This document shows, piece after piece, positions 1-7,611 of a stretch of 64,000 bases of DNA. The translations under genes and the position numbers were made by a program. Source of the DNA: Lachnospiraceae bacterium (GTDB lineage Bacteria > Bacillota > Clostridia > Lachnospirales > Lachnospiraceae); contig JAGBBP010000026.1 of NCBI GenBank assembly GCA_017938405.1, positions 1 to 64,000 of the forward strand, in the 5' to 3' direction. Every line of letters begins with the position of its first letter. Positions within the stretch are counted from its first letter, which is position 1. A model generated the notes under the pieces. The model did not search any database. It saw only the letters and a program-made list of their open reading frames with translations, and had not been told where the DNA came from.

Positions 1-2
1 AA

Positions 3-134
3 GGATTTATGATTGATTCAGAGATATATTAGGCATTTAATGATAATCCGGTTGCGTGGAAAATTAATTGAGCAGTCAGAAGCAGGAAAATGTTTGGTGA
101 TTGGAACGATTATGGCGGATTGCTTGATTATTAA
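3..134 (+). pseudogene. possible degraded tail of an unknown gene
   Basis: One frame reads like protein (segments IDSEIY, AFNDNPVAWKIN, MFGDWNDYGGLLDY) but is broken by TAG at 30-32 and TGA at 69-71 before ending at TAA 132-134. No family is recognised. A second frame is open from 13 to 171 but has a less protein-like composition. The window edge prevents a firm call; this could be non-coding. Confidence 0.2.
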
Positions 135-179
135 GCAACAGAAACTTCCAGGTTTCCGAAGGAAACAATAGTATCAGAA

Positions 180-216
180 CAGGACTTTGCAGCGATTGCG
201 AAGTCCTGTTTGATTT
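180..216 (+). terminator. Rho-independent terminator
   Basis: An 11-bp stem (CAGGACTTTGC / GCGAAGTCCTG, one G-U pair) with a 7-nt loop is followed by TTTGATTT. It would end transcription entering from the left edge and insulates the ATPase gene that follows. Confidence 0.65.
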
Positions 217-229
217 GTAAAAGAACCGC

Positions 230-258
230 TTGTATTTTCCGAATTTATGGGGTATAAT
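230..258 (+). promoter_or_regulatory. promoter of the AAA ATPase gene
   Basis: TTGTAT (230-235) and TATAAT (253-258) are separated by 17 bp and lie 54 bp before the chosen GTG start, just after the preceding terminator. No operator-like repeat is visible. Confidence 0.55.
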
Positions 259-311
259 AATATCAAATCCAAATTTGGCAAATCGTAATTTGAATGGCTG
301 GAGGTGATGGC

Positions 312-1763
312 GTGTTTATCGGAAGAGAAGTGGAACTTGCTTTTTTAGAGGATAAGTACAAGGAAGAGCGCGGGCAGTTGATTGTCCTGTACGGGAGACG
401 GCGAGTGGGAAAAACAGAGACCTTGCGGGAGTTTTGCAAGAGAAAGCCCCACGTGTTTTATTCCTGTACCCAGTGTGCGGATAAGGTACAGTTGGCTCGT
501 TTTTCGAAGCAACTTTTAAAAGAGGATATTCCTGCGGCACAATATATTACGGAGTTTGCCGACTGGGAGAAAGCCTTTCGGTCTATCCTTGACCTTCCGT
601 ATGGAGACAAGAAAAAATTGATTGTAATTGATGAGTTCCCGTATATGTGCAAAGGTGATGCGGCGATTCCATCGGTATTACAGAATTTGTGGGATGAGTG
701 TCTGAAGGATAGCAACGTAATGATTATTCTTTGCGGAAGTGCCATGAGCTTTATGGAGAAAGAGCTTTTGGCGGAAAAGAATCCGCTGTACGGACGTGCT
801 ACCGGCATCTATAAGATGCGTGAAATGGGCTTTTACGATGCCTGCAAGTTTTTCCCTGATTACACTCCGTGGGAAAAGGTGGTTGCATATGCGGTGTTGG
901 GAGGAATTCCGCATTATCTGAATCAATTTCGGAAAGATCTGTCTTTGGAAGAGAACATTAAGAAGCATATATTGACAAAAGGCTCAATTCTATATAGTGA
1001 AGTGGATTTTTTACTCCATCAGGAATTGCGGGAGACTTCGGTCTATAACTCGATTATAGAGGCGGTTGCCCTGGGAAGCACCAGATTAAATGAGATTAGT
1101 CAAAAATCCCTTGTGGAAGATACGTCAAAAACCAGCGTGTATCTAAAAAATCTTATGGAACTTGGCATTGTGGAGCGTGAGTTTTCCGTAGACGCGGCGG
1201 TAAAAGAAAAAGCAAATGCGGGCAGAGGGCTGTATCGCCTGTCCGACAATTTCTTTCGTTTTTGGTATACCTTCGGCTATGCGAATTTTTCCCAGCTTGA
1301 GGATGGTGATGTGGACGGCATGTGGACTTATGTGGTAGCACCTGCCTTACAGGAGTTTGCGGCATTGCCCTTTGAAGAGATATGCAGAGAGTTTGTAAAA
1401 GAACAGCAAAAGAAAAATTTACTGCCGTTTCGTTATCAGAAAATGGGCAGATGGTACGGAAAAACAACGGTACGCAATATAAAGGGCGAGAAGGGGATGA
1501 CGGTTGCGGAGACGGAGATTGATCTTTTGGCAATCGGAGCAGACGGAAAAGAATATATGGTGGGAGAATGCAAGTTTAAAAAAGTGCCGTTTCCTTACTC
1601 CGAATATTTGAATACGGTGGCAAAGCTTGCGCCTTTAAAAGAGAATGTGACATTTTATTATTTGTTGTTTTCTGCATGCGGTTTTGATGAAAAGATAGAA
1701 AATGCGGCAATGGAAGACGACACGCTTAGGTTGTATGATTTAGAGACGATTGTGAAAGGTTAG
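312..1763 (+). CDS. AAA ATPase with DUF234-type nuclease-like C-terminus
   Basis: This is a predicted cytoplasmic P-loop ATPase of the archaeal-type ATPase/DUF234 family. Walker A is GRRRVGKT at about residues 28-35, and Walker B is LIVIDEF near residue 100. A winged-helix-like segment lies around 250-290. The C-terminal part holds an EIDLLAIG...GECKFKK pattern like the D...ExK core of PD-(D/E)XK nucleases. An in-frame ATG lies at 294, but GGAGGTG at 300-306 is 5 nt before the GTG at 312, so GTG is chosen, giving 483 residues. The gene stands alone behind its own promoter. Family members are common in anaerobes and often patchily distributed; their substrate is unknown. A role in DNA handling or defence is only a guess. 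Confidence 0.82.
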   Translation: MFIGREVELAFLEDKYKEERGQLIVLYGRRRVGKTETLREFCKRKPHVFYSCTQCADKVQLARFSKQLLKEDIPAAQYITEFADWEKAFRSILDLPYGDKKKLIVIDEFPYMCKGDAAIPSVLQNLWDECLKDSNVMIILCGSAMSFMEKELLAEKNPLYGRATGIYKMREMGFYDACKFFPDYTPWEKVVAYAVLGGIPHYLNQFRKDLSLEENIKKHILTKGSILYSEVDFLLHQELRETSVYNSIIEAVALGSTRLNEISQKSLVEDTSKTSVYLKNLMELGIVEREFSVDAAVKEKANAGRGLYRLSDNFFRFWYTFGYANFSQLEDGDVDGMWTYVVAPALQEFAALPFEEICREFVKEQQKKNLLPFRYQKMGRWYGKTTVRNIKGEKGMTVAETEIDLLAIGADGKEYMVGECKFKKVPFPYSEYLNTVAKLAPLKENVTFYYLLFSACGFDEKIENAAMEDDTLRLYDLETIVKG

Positions 1764-1800
1764 GGATATTCCCATTTGGTATGTAGAAAGGCATAAAAAC

Positions 1801-1826
1801 AGGGCCACCGCTTATGCGATGGCCCT
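1801..1826. terminator. bidirectional terminator
   Basis: An 11-bp stem (AGGGCCACCGC / GCGATGGCCCT, one mismatch) with loop TTAT sits between the convergent ATPase and AbrB-type genes. The minus-strand exit has GTTTTTATG; the plus-strand exit is T-rich (ATGTATTTCC). Confidence 0.7.
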
Positions 1827-1844
1827 ATGTATTTCCTCTTGTTT

Positions 1845-2105
1845 TTACTCCTCAATCAATCCGGCCATTTTAGCCAGCTTTTTGATGTTTTTCTTGGAAA
1901 CTTTCTTTCCGCAAAAATCAACCAGGTCCTTGGTGTCGCCGTTGAAAATATCACACGGTTCATATTTGGTAAGGATAATGCGGTTGCCTTCCTGAATGAT
2001 TTCTACCGGATCATCTTCCGCTAAATCCAAGTTTCTTCGTAATTCAATCGGTAATGTAATTCTTCCGACTTCATCCAAATTTCGTACAATCCCTATGTTT
2101 TTCAT
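1845..2105 (-). CDS. AbrB/SpoVT-family transcriptional regulator
   Basis: The 86-residue protein has an N-terminal swapped-hairpin AbrB DNA-binding domain (residues 1-50), with the signature VRNLDEVGRITLPIELRRNL followed by a beta-rich EIIQEGNRIILTKYEP segment. The C-terminal 35 residues are basic and helical and probably mediate oligomerisation. AbrB-type proteins are transition-state regulators in Bacilli and Clostridia. CGGAGGGAGC precedes the ATG. The gene is monocistronic, divergent from ddl and convergent with the ATPase. Its regulon cannot be inferred from position, so no gene symbol is assigned. Confidence 0.9.
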   Translation of the reverse strand: MKNIGIVRNLDEVGRITLPIELRRNLDLAEDDPVEIIQEGNRIILTKYEPCDIFNGDTKDLVDFCGKKVSKKNIKKLAKMAGLIEE

Positions 2106-2296
2106 GTGCTCCCTCCGATGTATAATAAGATGATGGCTTTGTTAATAATGTAACAATGCGACTTCCTTTATTGTAACCTATTTTCCGAAATTTGTCAAAG
2201 AGAAAATAGAAATATTTCTGTAATTTATGGGAAAAAAGGGAAATTCGACGGCATTCGACAGAAAAAAGAATAGAAAACGCTTTTTCATTTTTTATA

Positions 2297-2325
2297 CTGA
2301 CAAATAAAGTGTGTTGTGCTAAAAT
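2297..2325 (+). promoter_or_regulatory. promoter of ddl-murF
   Basis: CTGACA (2297-2302) and TAAAAT (2320-2325) are 17 bp apart, ending 27 bp before the ddl start. It lies in an AT-rich divergent region shared with the AbrB-type gene. Confidence 0.55.
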
Positions 2326-2352
2326 GAAAAGGAAAGCAACAGGAAGAAAGGC

Positions 2353-3390
2353 ATGGTGTGTTTTATGAAGGTAGTCGTTTTAGCGGGAGGAACCAGTACG
2401 GAACGAGACGTTTCCCTGATTTCGGGAAGCGGGATTTACAAAGCATTGAAAAAGAACGGACATCAGGTGATTTTGCTGGATGTTTATTTGGGATACGAAG
2501 GAAATACGGAAGGGATTTTTGAGCGGGATTACGACTGGACGGAAAATATCAGCGCCATTTCCGAACAGAACCCGGATATTGAGCAGATAAAGGCAATGCG
2601 CCCGGACGGGGATAAGAACTTTTTCGGTCCGAATGTGCTGGCCCTTTGTAAAGAAGCGGACGGTGTATTTATGGCACTGCACGGGGCTAACGGAGAAGAC
2701 GGTAAGATTCAGGCTTGTTTTGAACTGATGGGAATTCCGTATACCGGTACGGATTTTGTCAGTGCGGCCATGGCCATGGATAAAGGTATCACCAAAGACC
2801 TTTTTAAGGCATACAATATCCCGACCCCGGTGGGGATTCGTTTAAAAAAGGGAGAGACCGAATCTGAAAAAGTGCCGTTTCCGTGTATTGTAAAGGCATG
2901 TTGCGGCGGTTCCAGCGTAGGGGTTTGTCTGGCCCGGAACGAAGAAGAGTATGTAAAGGCAAAGGAAGAGGCGTTCCTTTATGATAATGAAGTGGTAATC
3001 GAACAGTATATTACCGGAAGAGAGTTTTCCGTAGGTGTGATGGACGGCAAGGCTTTGCCGGTTATCGAGATTGCGCCGAAGCAGGGCTTTTACGATTATA
3101 AAAACAAGTATCAGGCGGGAAGCGCTGTTGAGACCTGCCCGGCCGAGATTACGACGGAGCAGACCAAGCGGATGCAGGACATTGCAGAGCGGGTATTTGC
3201 GGTGTTGCGCTTAAAGAATTATGCCCGCATGGATTTCATGATGGACGGAGATAGCAATATGTACTGCCTGGAGGCCAATACGTTGCCGGGCATGACGCCG
3301 ACCTCTTTACTTCCGCAGGAAGCGGCAGCGGTAGGAATCAGCTACGAAGAACTTTGCGAAAAGATTTTAATGAAGGCATTTGCAAACTAG
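2353..3390 (+). CDS. ddl: D-alanine--D-alanine ligase
   Basis: This cytoplasmic ATP-grasp enzyme joins two D-alanines to make the dipeptide that MurF adds to peptidoglycan precursors. Visible features are the N-terminal VVLAGGTSTERDVSLISG, the ATP-grasp loop KACCGGSSVGV, and FYDYKNKY, which keeps the tyrosine typical of D-Ala-D-Ala enzymes (D-lactate ligases have Phe there). The Mg-binding end DFMMDGD...LEANTLPGMTPTS is intact. Length (345 aa) is normal. A second in-frame ATG at 2365 starts directly at MKVVVLAGG and may be the true start. It lies 18 bp before murF, the next step of the pathway, and the two are probably co-transcribed. Confidence 0.95.
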   Translation: MVCFMKVVVLAGGTSTERDVSLISGSGIYKALKKNGHQVILLDVYLGYEGNTEGIFERDYDWTENISAISEQNPDIEQIKAMRPDGDKNFFGPNVLALCKEADGVFMALHGANGEDGKIQACFELMGIPYTGTDFVSAAMAMDKGITKDLFKAYNIPTPVGIRLKKGETESEKVPFPCIVKACCGGSSVGVCLARNEEEYVKAKEEAFLYDNEVVIEQYITGREFSVGVMDGKALPVIEIAPKQGFYDYKNKYQAGSAVETCPAEITTEQTKRMQDIAERVFAVLRLKNYARMDFMMDGDSNMYCLEANTLPGMTPTSLLPQEAAAVGISYEELCEKILMKAFAN

Positions 3391-3408
3391 GAAAGGGAGC
3401 ATAGCGCC

Positions 3409-4809
3409 ATGAAGTTGACGATTGGACAGATTGTAGAGGCCACAGGAGGCCGGGTAATATATGAGGTAACGAAGAAGCCGGTGGCCGACTTAGAGTTTGA
3501 GGTAAGCAGTGTCGTGTTGGATTCCCGACAAGTGACGGAAGGCGGCGTGTTTATCGCTACGGTGGGGGAACGGGTAGACGGTCACAGTTTTGTTGCTTCG
3601 GTGTTCGAGAAGGGTGCCGTGCTTGCCGTTGTGCAGCGGGAACCGTCGGAAACGGAGCATTGGGGGACGTACCTTTTGGTGGAAGATACCTTAAAGGCCC
3701 TCAAGGATATCGGAGAGTATTACCGGAAAACCTTACGGATTCCGGTGATCGGAATTACGGGAAGCGTGGGAAAGACCAGCACGAAGGAATTTATTGCAGG
3801 GGTGCTTTCCGAAAAATACAATGTGTTAAAGACCCAGGGAAATTATAATAACGAAATCGGCGTGCCTCTGACGTTGCTTCAAATCCGTGAGGAACATGAA
3901 GCGGCAGTGGTGGAAATGGGAATCAGTGATTTCGGGGAGATGCATAGGCTGAGCAAGATGGCACGGCCGGATGTTGCCGTGATTACCAACATCGGGCAAT
4001 GTCATTTGGAAAATCTCAAGGACCGGAACGGTGTACTTCGGGCCAAGACGGAAATTTTTGATTTTATGGCGCCGGAGGGCAAAATCTGTTTAAACGGCGA
4101 TGATGATAAGTTGCGGACGGTGACGGCACCGCAGGGAAAGGAATTACGCTTCTTCGGATTAAACAGCCGGGAAGCCGGAACGGTATATGCTACGGATGTA
4201 AAAAGTAAAGGCTTGTGGGGAAGTGATGCGAAGCTGCATCTTGCCTCCGGGGAATATTTTGACGGAGAGATTCCGTTGCCGGGCATCCATATGGTGTTAA
4301 ATGCGACGGCGGCGGCCTGCGTGGCGGAATGGCTTATGCTTACCCCGGCACAGATACAGGCCGGATTAAAAAAGGTGGCTACCATCGCCGGACGGAATCG
4401 TCTGATTCGGACGGAAGCGTATACGTTAATCGATGATTGTTACAATGCGAATCCGGTATCCATGAAAGCCGGAATCGATTTGCTTTGTATGGCGGATACC
4501 GTGAAGGTGGCGGTTTTGGGAGATATGTTTGAGCTGGGCGAAAATTCCGATGCACTGCACCGGGAGGTGGGCGTCTATGCGGCGAAAAAAGGTGTGGACC
4601 GTTTGATTTGCGTGGGGGCAAACTCTCGCCATATGTCCGAGGCGGCCAAAGAGGCAGGCGGAATTCCAGTGACGTATTTTGAGTCGTTAGAGGCACTTAC
4701 GGAAGCGTTGCAAAAGGACGAAGAGGGGCTTCTTCCGAGAGAAAGTACCGTTCTCATAAAAGCATCCCACGGCATGCATTTTTCGGAACTGGTGGATTTA
4801 TTAAAATAG
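3409..4809 (+). CDS. murF: UDP-MurNAc-tripeptide--D-Ala-D-Ala ligase
   Basis: MurF adds D-Ala-D-Ala to UDP-MurNAc-tripeptide, the last cytoplasmic step of precursor synthesis. The protein has the N-terminal uridine-binding domain, the P-loop GITGSVGKTSTKE at about residues 119-131, the NYNNEIGVPLTLL segment, and the C-terminal Mur ligase domain with DDCYNANPVSMKAG. Length (466 aa) fits the family. It follows ddl by 18 bp with a GAAAGGGAG ribosome site and is closed by a strong terminator at 4858-4889. Confidence 0.95.
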   Translation: MKLTIGQIVEATGGRVIYEVTKKPVADLEFEVSSVVLDSRQVTEGGVFIATVGERVDGHSFVASVFEKGAVLAVVQREPSETEHWGTYLLVEDTLKALKDIGEYYRKTLRIPVIGITGSVGKTSTKEFIAGVLSEKYNVLKTQGNYNNEIGVPLTLLQIREEHEAAVVEMGISDFGEMHRLSKMARPDVAVITNIGQCHLENLKDRNGVLRAKTEIFDFMAPEGKICLNGDDDKLRTVTAPQGKELRFFGLNSREAGTVYATDVKSKGLWGSDAKLHLASGEYFDGEIPLPGIHMVLNATAAACVAEWLMLTPAQIQAGLKKVATIAGRNRLIRTEAYTLIDDCYNANPVSMKAGIDLLCMADTVKVAVLGDMFELGENSDALHREVGVYAAKKGVDRLICVGANSRHMSEAAKEAGGIPVTYFESLEALTEALQKDEEGLLPRESTVLIKASHGMHFSELVDLLK

Positions 4810-4857
4810 CCGGAGATAACCGGAAGAATAAGAAAACAGAAGGATAGAATGATGCAA

Positions 4858-4889
4858 GGGCGCAGACCGGAAAGGTTTGCGCTCTTTTT
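4858..4889 (+). terminator. terminator of ddl-murF
   Basis: An 11-bp stem (GGGCGCAGACC / GGTTTGCGCTC, with G-T pairs), a 5-nt loop and TTTTT. It separates the wall-precursor genes from spmAB. Confidence 0.85.
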
Positions 4890-4945
4890 GACATGCCGGA
4901 ACCCTTTTCCGCATAAGCTAGGATAAAGCTTTGTTCGGAGCGCCT

Positions 4946-5542
4946 ATGTTAAATTACTTGTGGGGCGGAATGATTTTAATAGCGGTAATATACGGGACGG
5001 TAACGGGAAATGTAAAGGAAGTGGGAAATGCGGCACTGGATTCCTCCAAAGAAGCAGTGGAGCTTTGTATTACCATGCTGGGGGTGATGGCTCTTTGGAC
5101 CGGAATTATGCAGATTGCGGAAGCAAGCGGATTGACAAAGAAGTTTATTAAGCTTGTAAGGCCGGTATTGCGTTTCCTGTTTCCGGATATACCGGAGGAG
5201 TCCAAAGCAAACGATTATATCGCATCCAATTTGCTGGCGAATATCTTAGGTCTCGGTTGGGCGGCAACGCCCGTTGGATTAAAAGCCATGACGGAATTGC
5301 AGAAGATACATTTGGAGCAGGGGGGAGAAAAAGGAGTGGCCTCCCGGGCCATGTGCGCCTTTTTGATTATCAATATTTCTTCGTTGCAGCTGATTCCCGT
5401 AAACATTATTGCATACCGGAGTCAGTACGGCTCCGTAAATCCTGCGGAAATTGTGGGACCGGCCATCGTGGCTACTTTTATTAGCACTTTGGCAGCGGTG
5501 GTGTTTATTAAGGTGACCGGGAAAAGGGAAAAGAGGGGGTAA
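4946..5542 (+). CDS. spmA: spore maturation protein A
   Basis: SpmA is a small multi-pass membrane protein of the nucleoside-recognition (Gate) family. With SpmB it is needed for full dehydration of the spore core. About five hydrophobic segments are visible, with the conserved region LANILGLGWAATPVGLKAM. An in-frame TTG at 4931 extends the frame, but CGGAG at 4936-4940 is 5 nt before the ATG at 4946, giving 198 residues. It is followed 4 bp later by spmB. Its presence points to a sporulating lineage. Confidence 0.92.
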   Translation: MLNYLWGGMILIAVIYGTVTGNVKEVGNAALDSSKEAVELCITMLGVMALWTGIMQIAEASGLTKKFIKLVRPVLRFLFPDIPEESKANDYIASNLLANILGLGWAATPVGLKAMTELQKIHLEQGGEKGVASRAMCAFLIINISSLQLIPVNIIAYRSQYGSVNPAEIVGPAIVATFISTLAAVVFIKVTGKREKRG

Positions 5543-5546
5543 GAAG

Positions 5547-6071
5547 GTGCGGTTTCTCATTTATCTTTCGGATTTTTGCATTCCGCTTTTGCTGTTCTAT
5601 ATGGTAAGCTACGGACTTTTGGCGAAAGCGGATATTTATAAAGAATTTACGGAAGGGGCAAAGGACGGGTTCCGGGTGACTATAGGCATTCTTCCTACCT
5701 TAATCGGACTTATGACCGCGGTGGGGATGCTGCGGGCTTCCGGATTTCTGGAATTGTTATCGAAGTTGCTGGAACCGGTGGCAAAAATGCTTTTGTTCCC
5801 GGCGGAGTTGGTGCCCCTTGTGGTGGTGAAATTGTTTTCTTCTTCGGCGGCCACGGGGCTGGTATTGGATATTTTTAAAGAGTACGGACCGGATTCTTAT
5901 TTGGGAAAGGTAACTTCTCTGATTTGTTCTTCCACGGAGACGGTATTTTATACCATGTCGGTGTATTTTATGGCTGCGGGAGTCAAAAAAACCCGCCACA
6001 CCCTGGCCGGTGCGTTAATCGCAACGGCGACGGGGGTGGCGGTGAGTACAATTCTTGCCGGTTGGTTATAA
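5547..6071 (+). CDS. spmB: spore maturation protein B
   Basis: SpmB is the membrane partner of SpmA, acting in the forespore to produce heat-resistant spores. Typical regions are FRVTIGILPTLIGLMTAVGM, VKLFSSSAATGLVLDIF and SSTETVFYTMSVYFMAAGVK. Length (174 aa) is normal. It starts at GTG with AGAAGG 5' of it, 4 bp after spmA. Its stop lies 3 bp from the stop of the convergent wall hydrolase, so no terminator fits between the two genes. Confidence 0.93.
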   Translation: MRFLIYLSDFCIPLLLFYMVSYGLLAKADIYKEFTEGAKDGFRVTIGILPTLIGLMTAVGMLRASGFLELLSKLLEPVAKMLLFPAELVPLVVVKLFSSSAATGLVLDIFKEYGPDSYLGKVTSLICSSTETVFYTMSVYFMAAGVKKTRHTLAGALIATATGVAVSTILAGWL

Positions 6072-6074
6072 AAC

Positions 6075-7349
6075 TTACCAGCCCTTACGGGTAAAGAAGA
6101 TATGTCCGTCGATTTGGTACCAGGACGTAAACAACGGCCATTCATCAATTTGGTTTACATAGTAATCGGCATGGAAATACAGATAATCACCGATGTTATT
6201 CTTGCCGGAAAGCGCTTCCTTGCAGGCTTTGTAGCAGTCGGTCAAATCCCGGGTACGGTACTTGTCGATGTGATTATACCCTTCAAACTGCCGGGGCTTT
6301 GTGACGACATCATAAATAGTGTCGCAGGAATCGTCATCTAACAGGCGGTTTATGATGACATTGGCTACCGCCAGTTTCCCTTCGTAAGGCTCCCAGTAAG
6401 ACTCCGCGGCAACGACTAAGGCAAATACCTCTAAATCGTCGTCGGAAATTTTAATCGGGTCGCGGTAGGTAATCGGGACGCTTTTAACATGGGCTTTTTC
6501 AATCTTGGCGGCCCGCTCCGCTGCGGCAATTTCCTTTAGGGTCATTGCTTCTTTCTGGTTGCAGATCAGCGTGACATATTCCGCAAATAAATAAGCAACG
6601 GTGTCTGCTTTGTATTGAACGGCAATCCATTCTTTATTCGAAAGAGAAAGGAGTACCGGGAAAGTGTCGCCGGTTTTTAAGGAACCCAGCTTATCGTATT
6701 CGGTGCCCGGACCGGAACGCACATTTAAGGTGTTAACATGCACTTTTGCATTATAAGCGGTAATTTTGTCCGCATAAGCTTTTGCATCGTCTCCCAAATG
6801 GAGATATTCCGAGAAAATGTATCCGGTGATTTTGCCGGAGGATATATGGGTCCATTCTCCTTCGGTTCCCAAAACTTCCGCAATGCCATCCTTAAATAAC
6901 CTTCCGAGAATCGGAGTATCGGTAGAAGCGCCCTCACGGATATTGACGTAATCCGTTACATTGGCAATGGTCTTTGTAAACGGGTACGGTTCCGGTGTCG
7001 GAGTGGCCGTTGGCGCCGGAGTTGCTGTCGGTGTCGGAGTGGCCGTCGGTAACGGAGTAGCCGTCGGTGTCGGGGTAGCCGTCGGTGTCGGGGTAGCCGT
7101 CGGGCTCGGTGTCGGCGTAGGAGACGATACCGGTGTAGGACTCGGCGTCGGGGTTGTATTCTCTTTCATAATAACAGGTTCCTCCGGCGATGACGATTGC
7201 TCCGGTGTGCCGGTAATAAAATCGCCTACAGAAGCGGAAGAATCTGTTGTTGTATCCGCATTTACAAGGAAACCGCCGGACAGTGTCGCAATAAAGAAAC
7301 AGACACATCCGCAGAGAATCGAAATAATGCGGTATTTCAGATGATTCAT
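6075..7349 (-). CDS. secreted SleB-like cell wall hydrolase with two SH3 domains
   Basis: The protein is 424 aa. Residues 1-31 form a signal peptide or anchor ([20 protein letters not shown]). Residues 65-123 are a Pro/Thr/Ala linker. Two bacterial SH3 domains follow (about 131-185, with [15 protein letters not shown], and 205-262, with [15 protein letters not shown]). A C-terminal Hydrolase_2/SleB-type domain (about 310-424) contains [20 protein letters not shown] and ends YFHADYY...HIFFTRKGW. SleB/CwlJ-type enzymes are lytic transglycosylases acting on peptidoglycan, in spores on the cortex. The SH3 repeats probably bind wall. Next to spmAB, a role in spores or in vegetative wall turnover is plausible but not shown. 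Confidence 0.9.
   Translation of the reverse strand: MNHLKYRIISILCGCVCFFIATLSGGFLVNADTTTDSSASVGDFITGTPEQSSSPEEPVIMKENTTPTPSPTPVSSPTPTPSPTATPTPTATPTPTATPLPTATPTPTATPAPTATPTPEPYPFTKTIANVTDYVNIREGASTDTPILGRLFKDGIAEVLGTEGEWTHISSGKITGYIFSEYLHLGDDAKAYADKITAYNAKVHVNTLNVRSGPGTEYDKLGSLKTGDTFPVLLSLSNKEWIAVQYKADTVAYLFAEYVTLICNQKEAMTLKEIAAAERAAKIEKAHVKSVPITYRDPIKISDDDLEVFALVVAAESYWEPYEGKLAVANVIINRLLDDDSCDTIYDVVTKPRQFEGYNHIDKYRTRDLTDCYKACKEALSGKNNIGDYLYFHADYYVNQIDEWPLFTSWYQIDGHIFFTRKGW
6981..7157 (-). repeat. Pro/Thr/Ala-coding low-complexity repeat
   Basis: Imperfect tandem units coding TPTPTA and related motifs form the linker of the SleB-like hydrolase (residues 65-123). On the plus strand the same DNA gives a Gly/Val frame that is not a gene. 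Such tracts expand and contract by slippage. Confidence 0.85.
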
Positions 7350-7525
7350 AATAACCTCCTGTTCAGAGTCGGGTTCGTTTTGCCTTTAAGAACAGTATAC
7401 CATAGAAAAAAACGCTTGAAAAGGAAAAATTTGTATTGGAAATGTGTAAAGACAGGGAGATGTGGAAGTTGTGAAAAAATTGAGGAGGAAAAGGGGTTAA
7501 TTTGGGGAAAAAGGAGAGGAATTAC

Positions 7526-7554
7526 TGGACTTTTTTGTTAAAATATGTTATACT
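7526..7554 (+). promoter_or_regulatory. promoter of the chemoreceptor gene at 7612
   Basis: TGGACT (7526-7531), 17 bp, then TATACT (7549-7554) with an extended -10 TG at 7546-7547. It does not resemble the flagellar sigma-28 consensus used by many chemoreceptor genes. Confidence 0.5.
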
Positions 7555-7611
7555 ATAGCAAACATTGCGGTACACAATTTACGAGGATAACGTCCGGAAA
7601 GGAGAACGGCG

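Noticed and set aside
2353..3390. Ligase as a vancomycin-resistance D-Ala-D-Lac or D-Ala-D-Ser enzyme
   Set aside because: The FYDYKNKY stretch keeps Tyr as in ordinary D-Ala-D-Ala ligases, and no vanH, vanX or vanRS genes adjoin; murF follows.
6961..7344. Plus-strand Gly/Val-rich open frame of about 127 codons
   Set aside because: It is the complement of the Pro/Thr linker of the SleB-like hydrolase; composition follows from the repeat, and no ribosome site is present.
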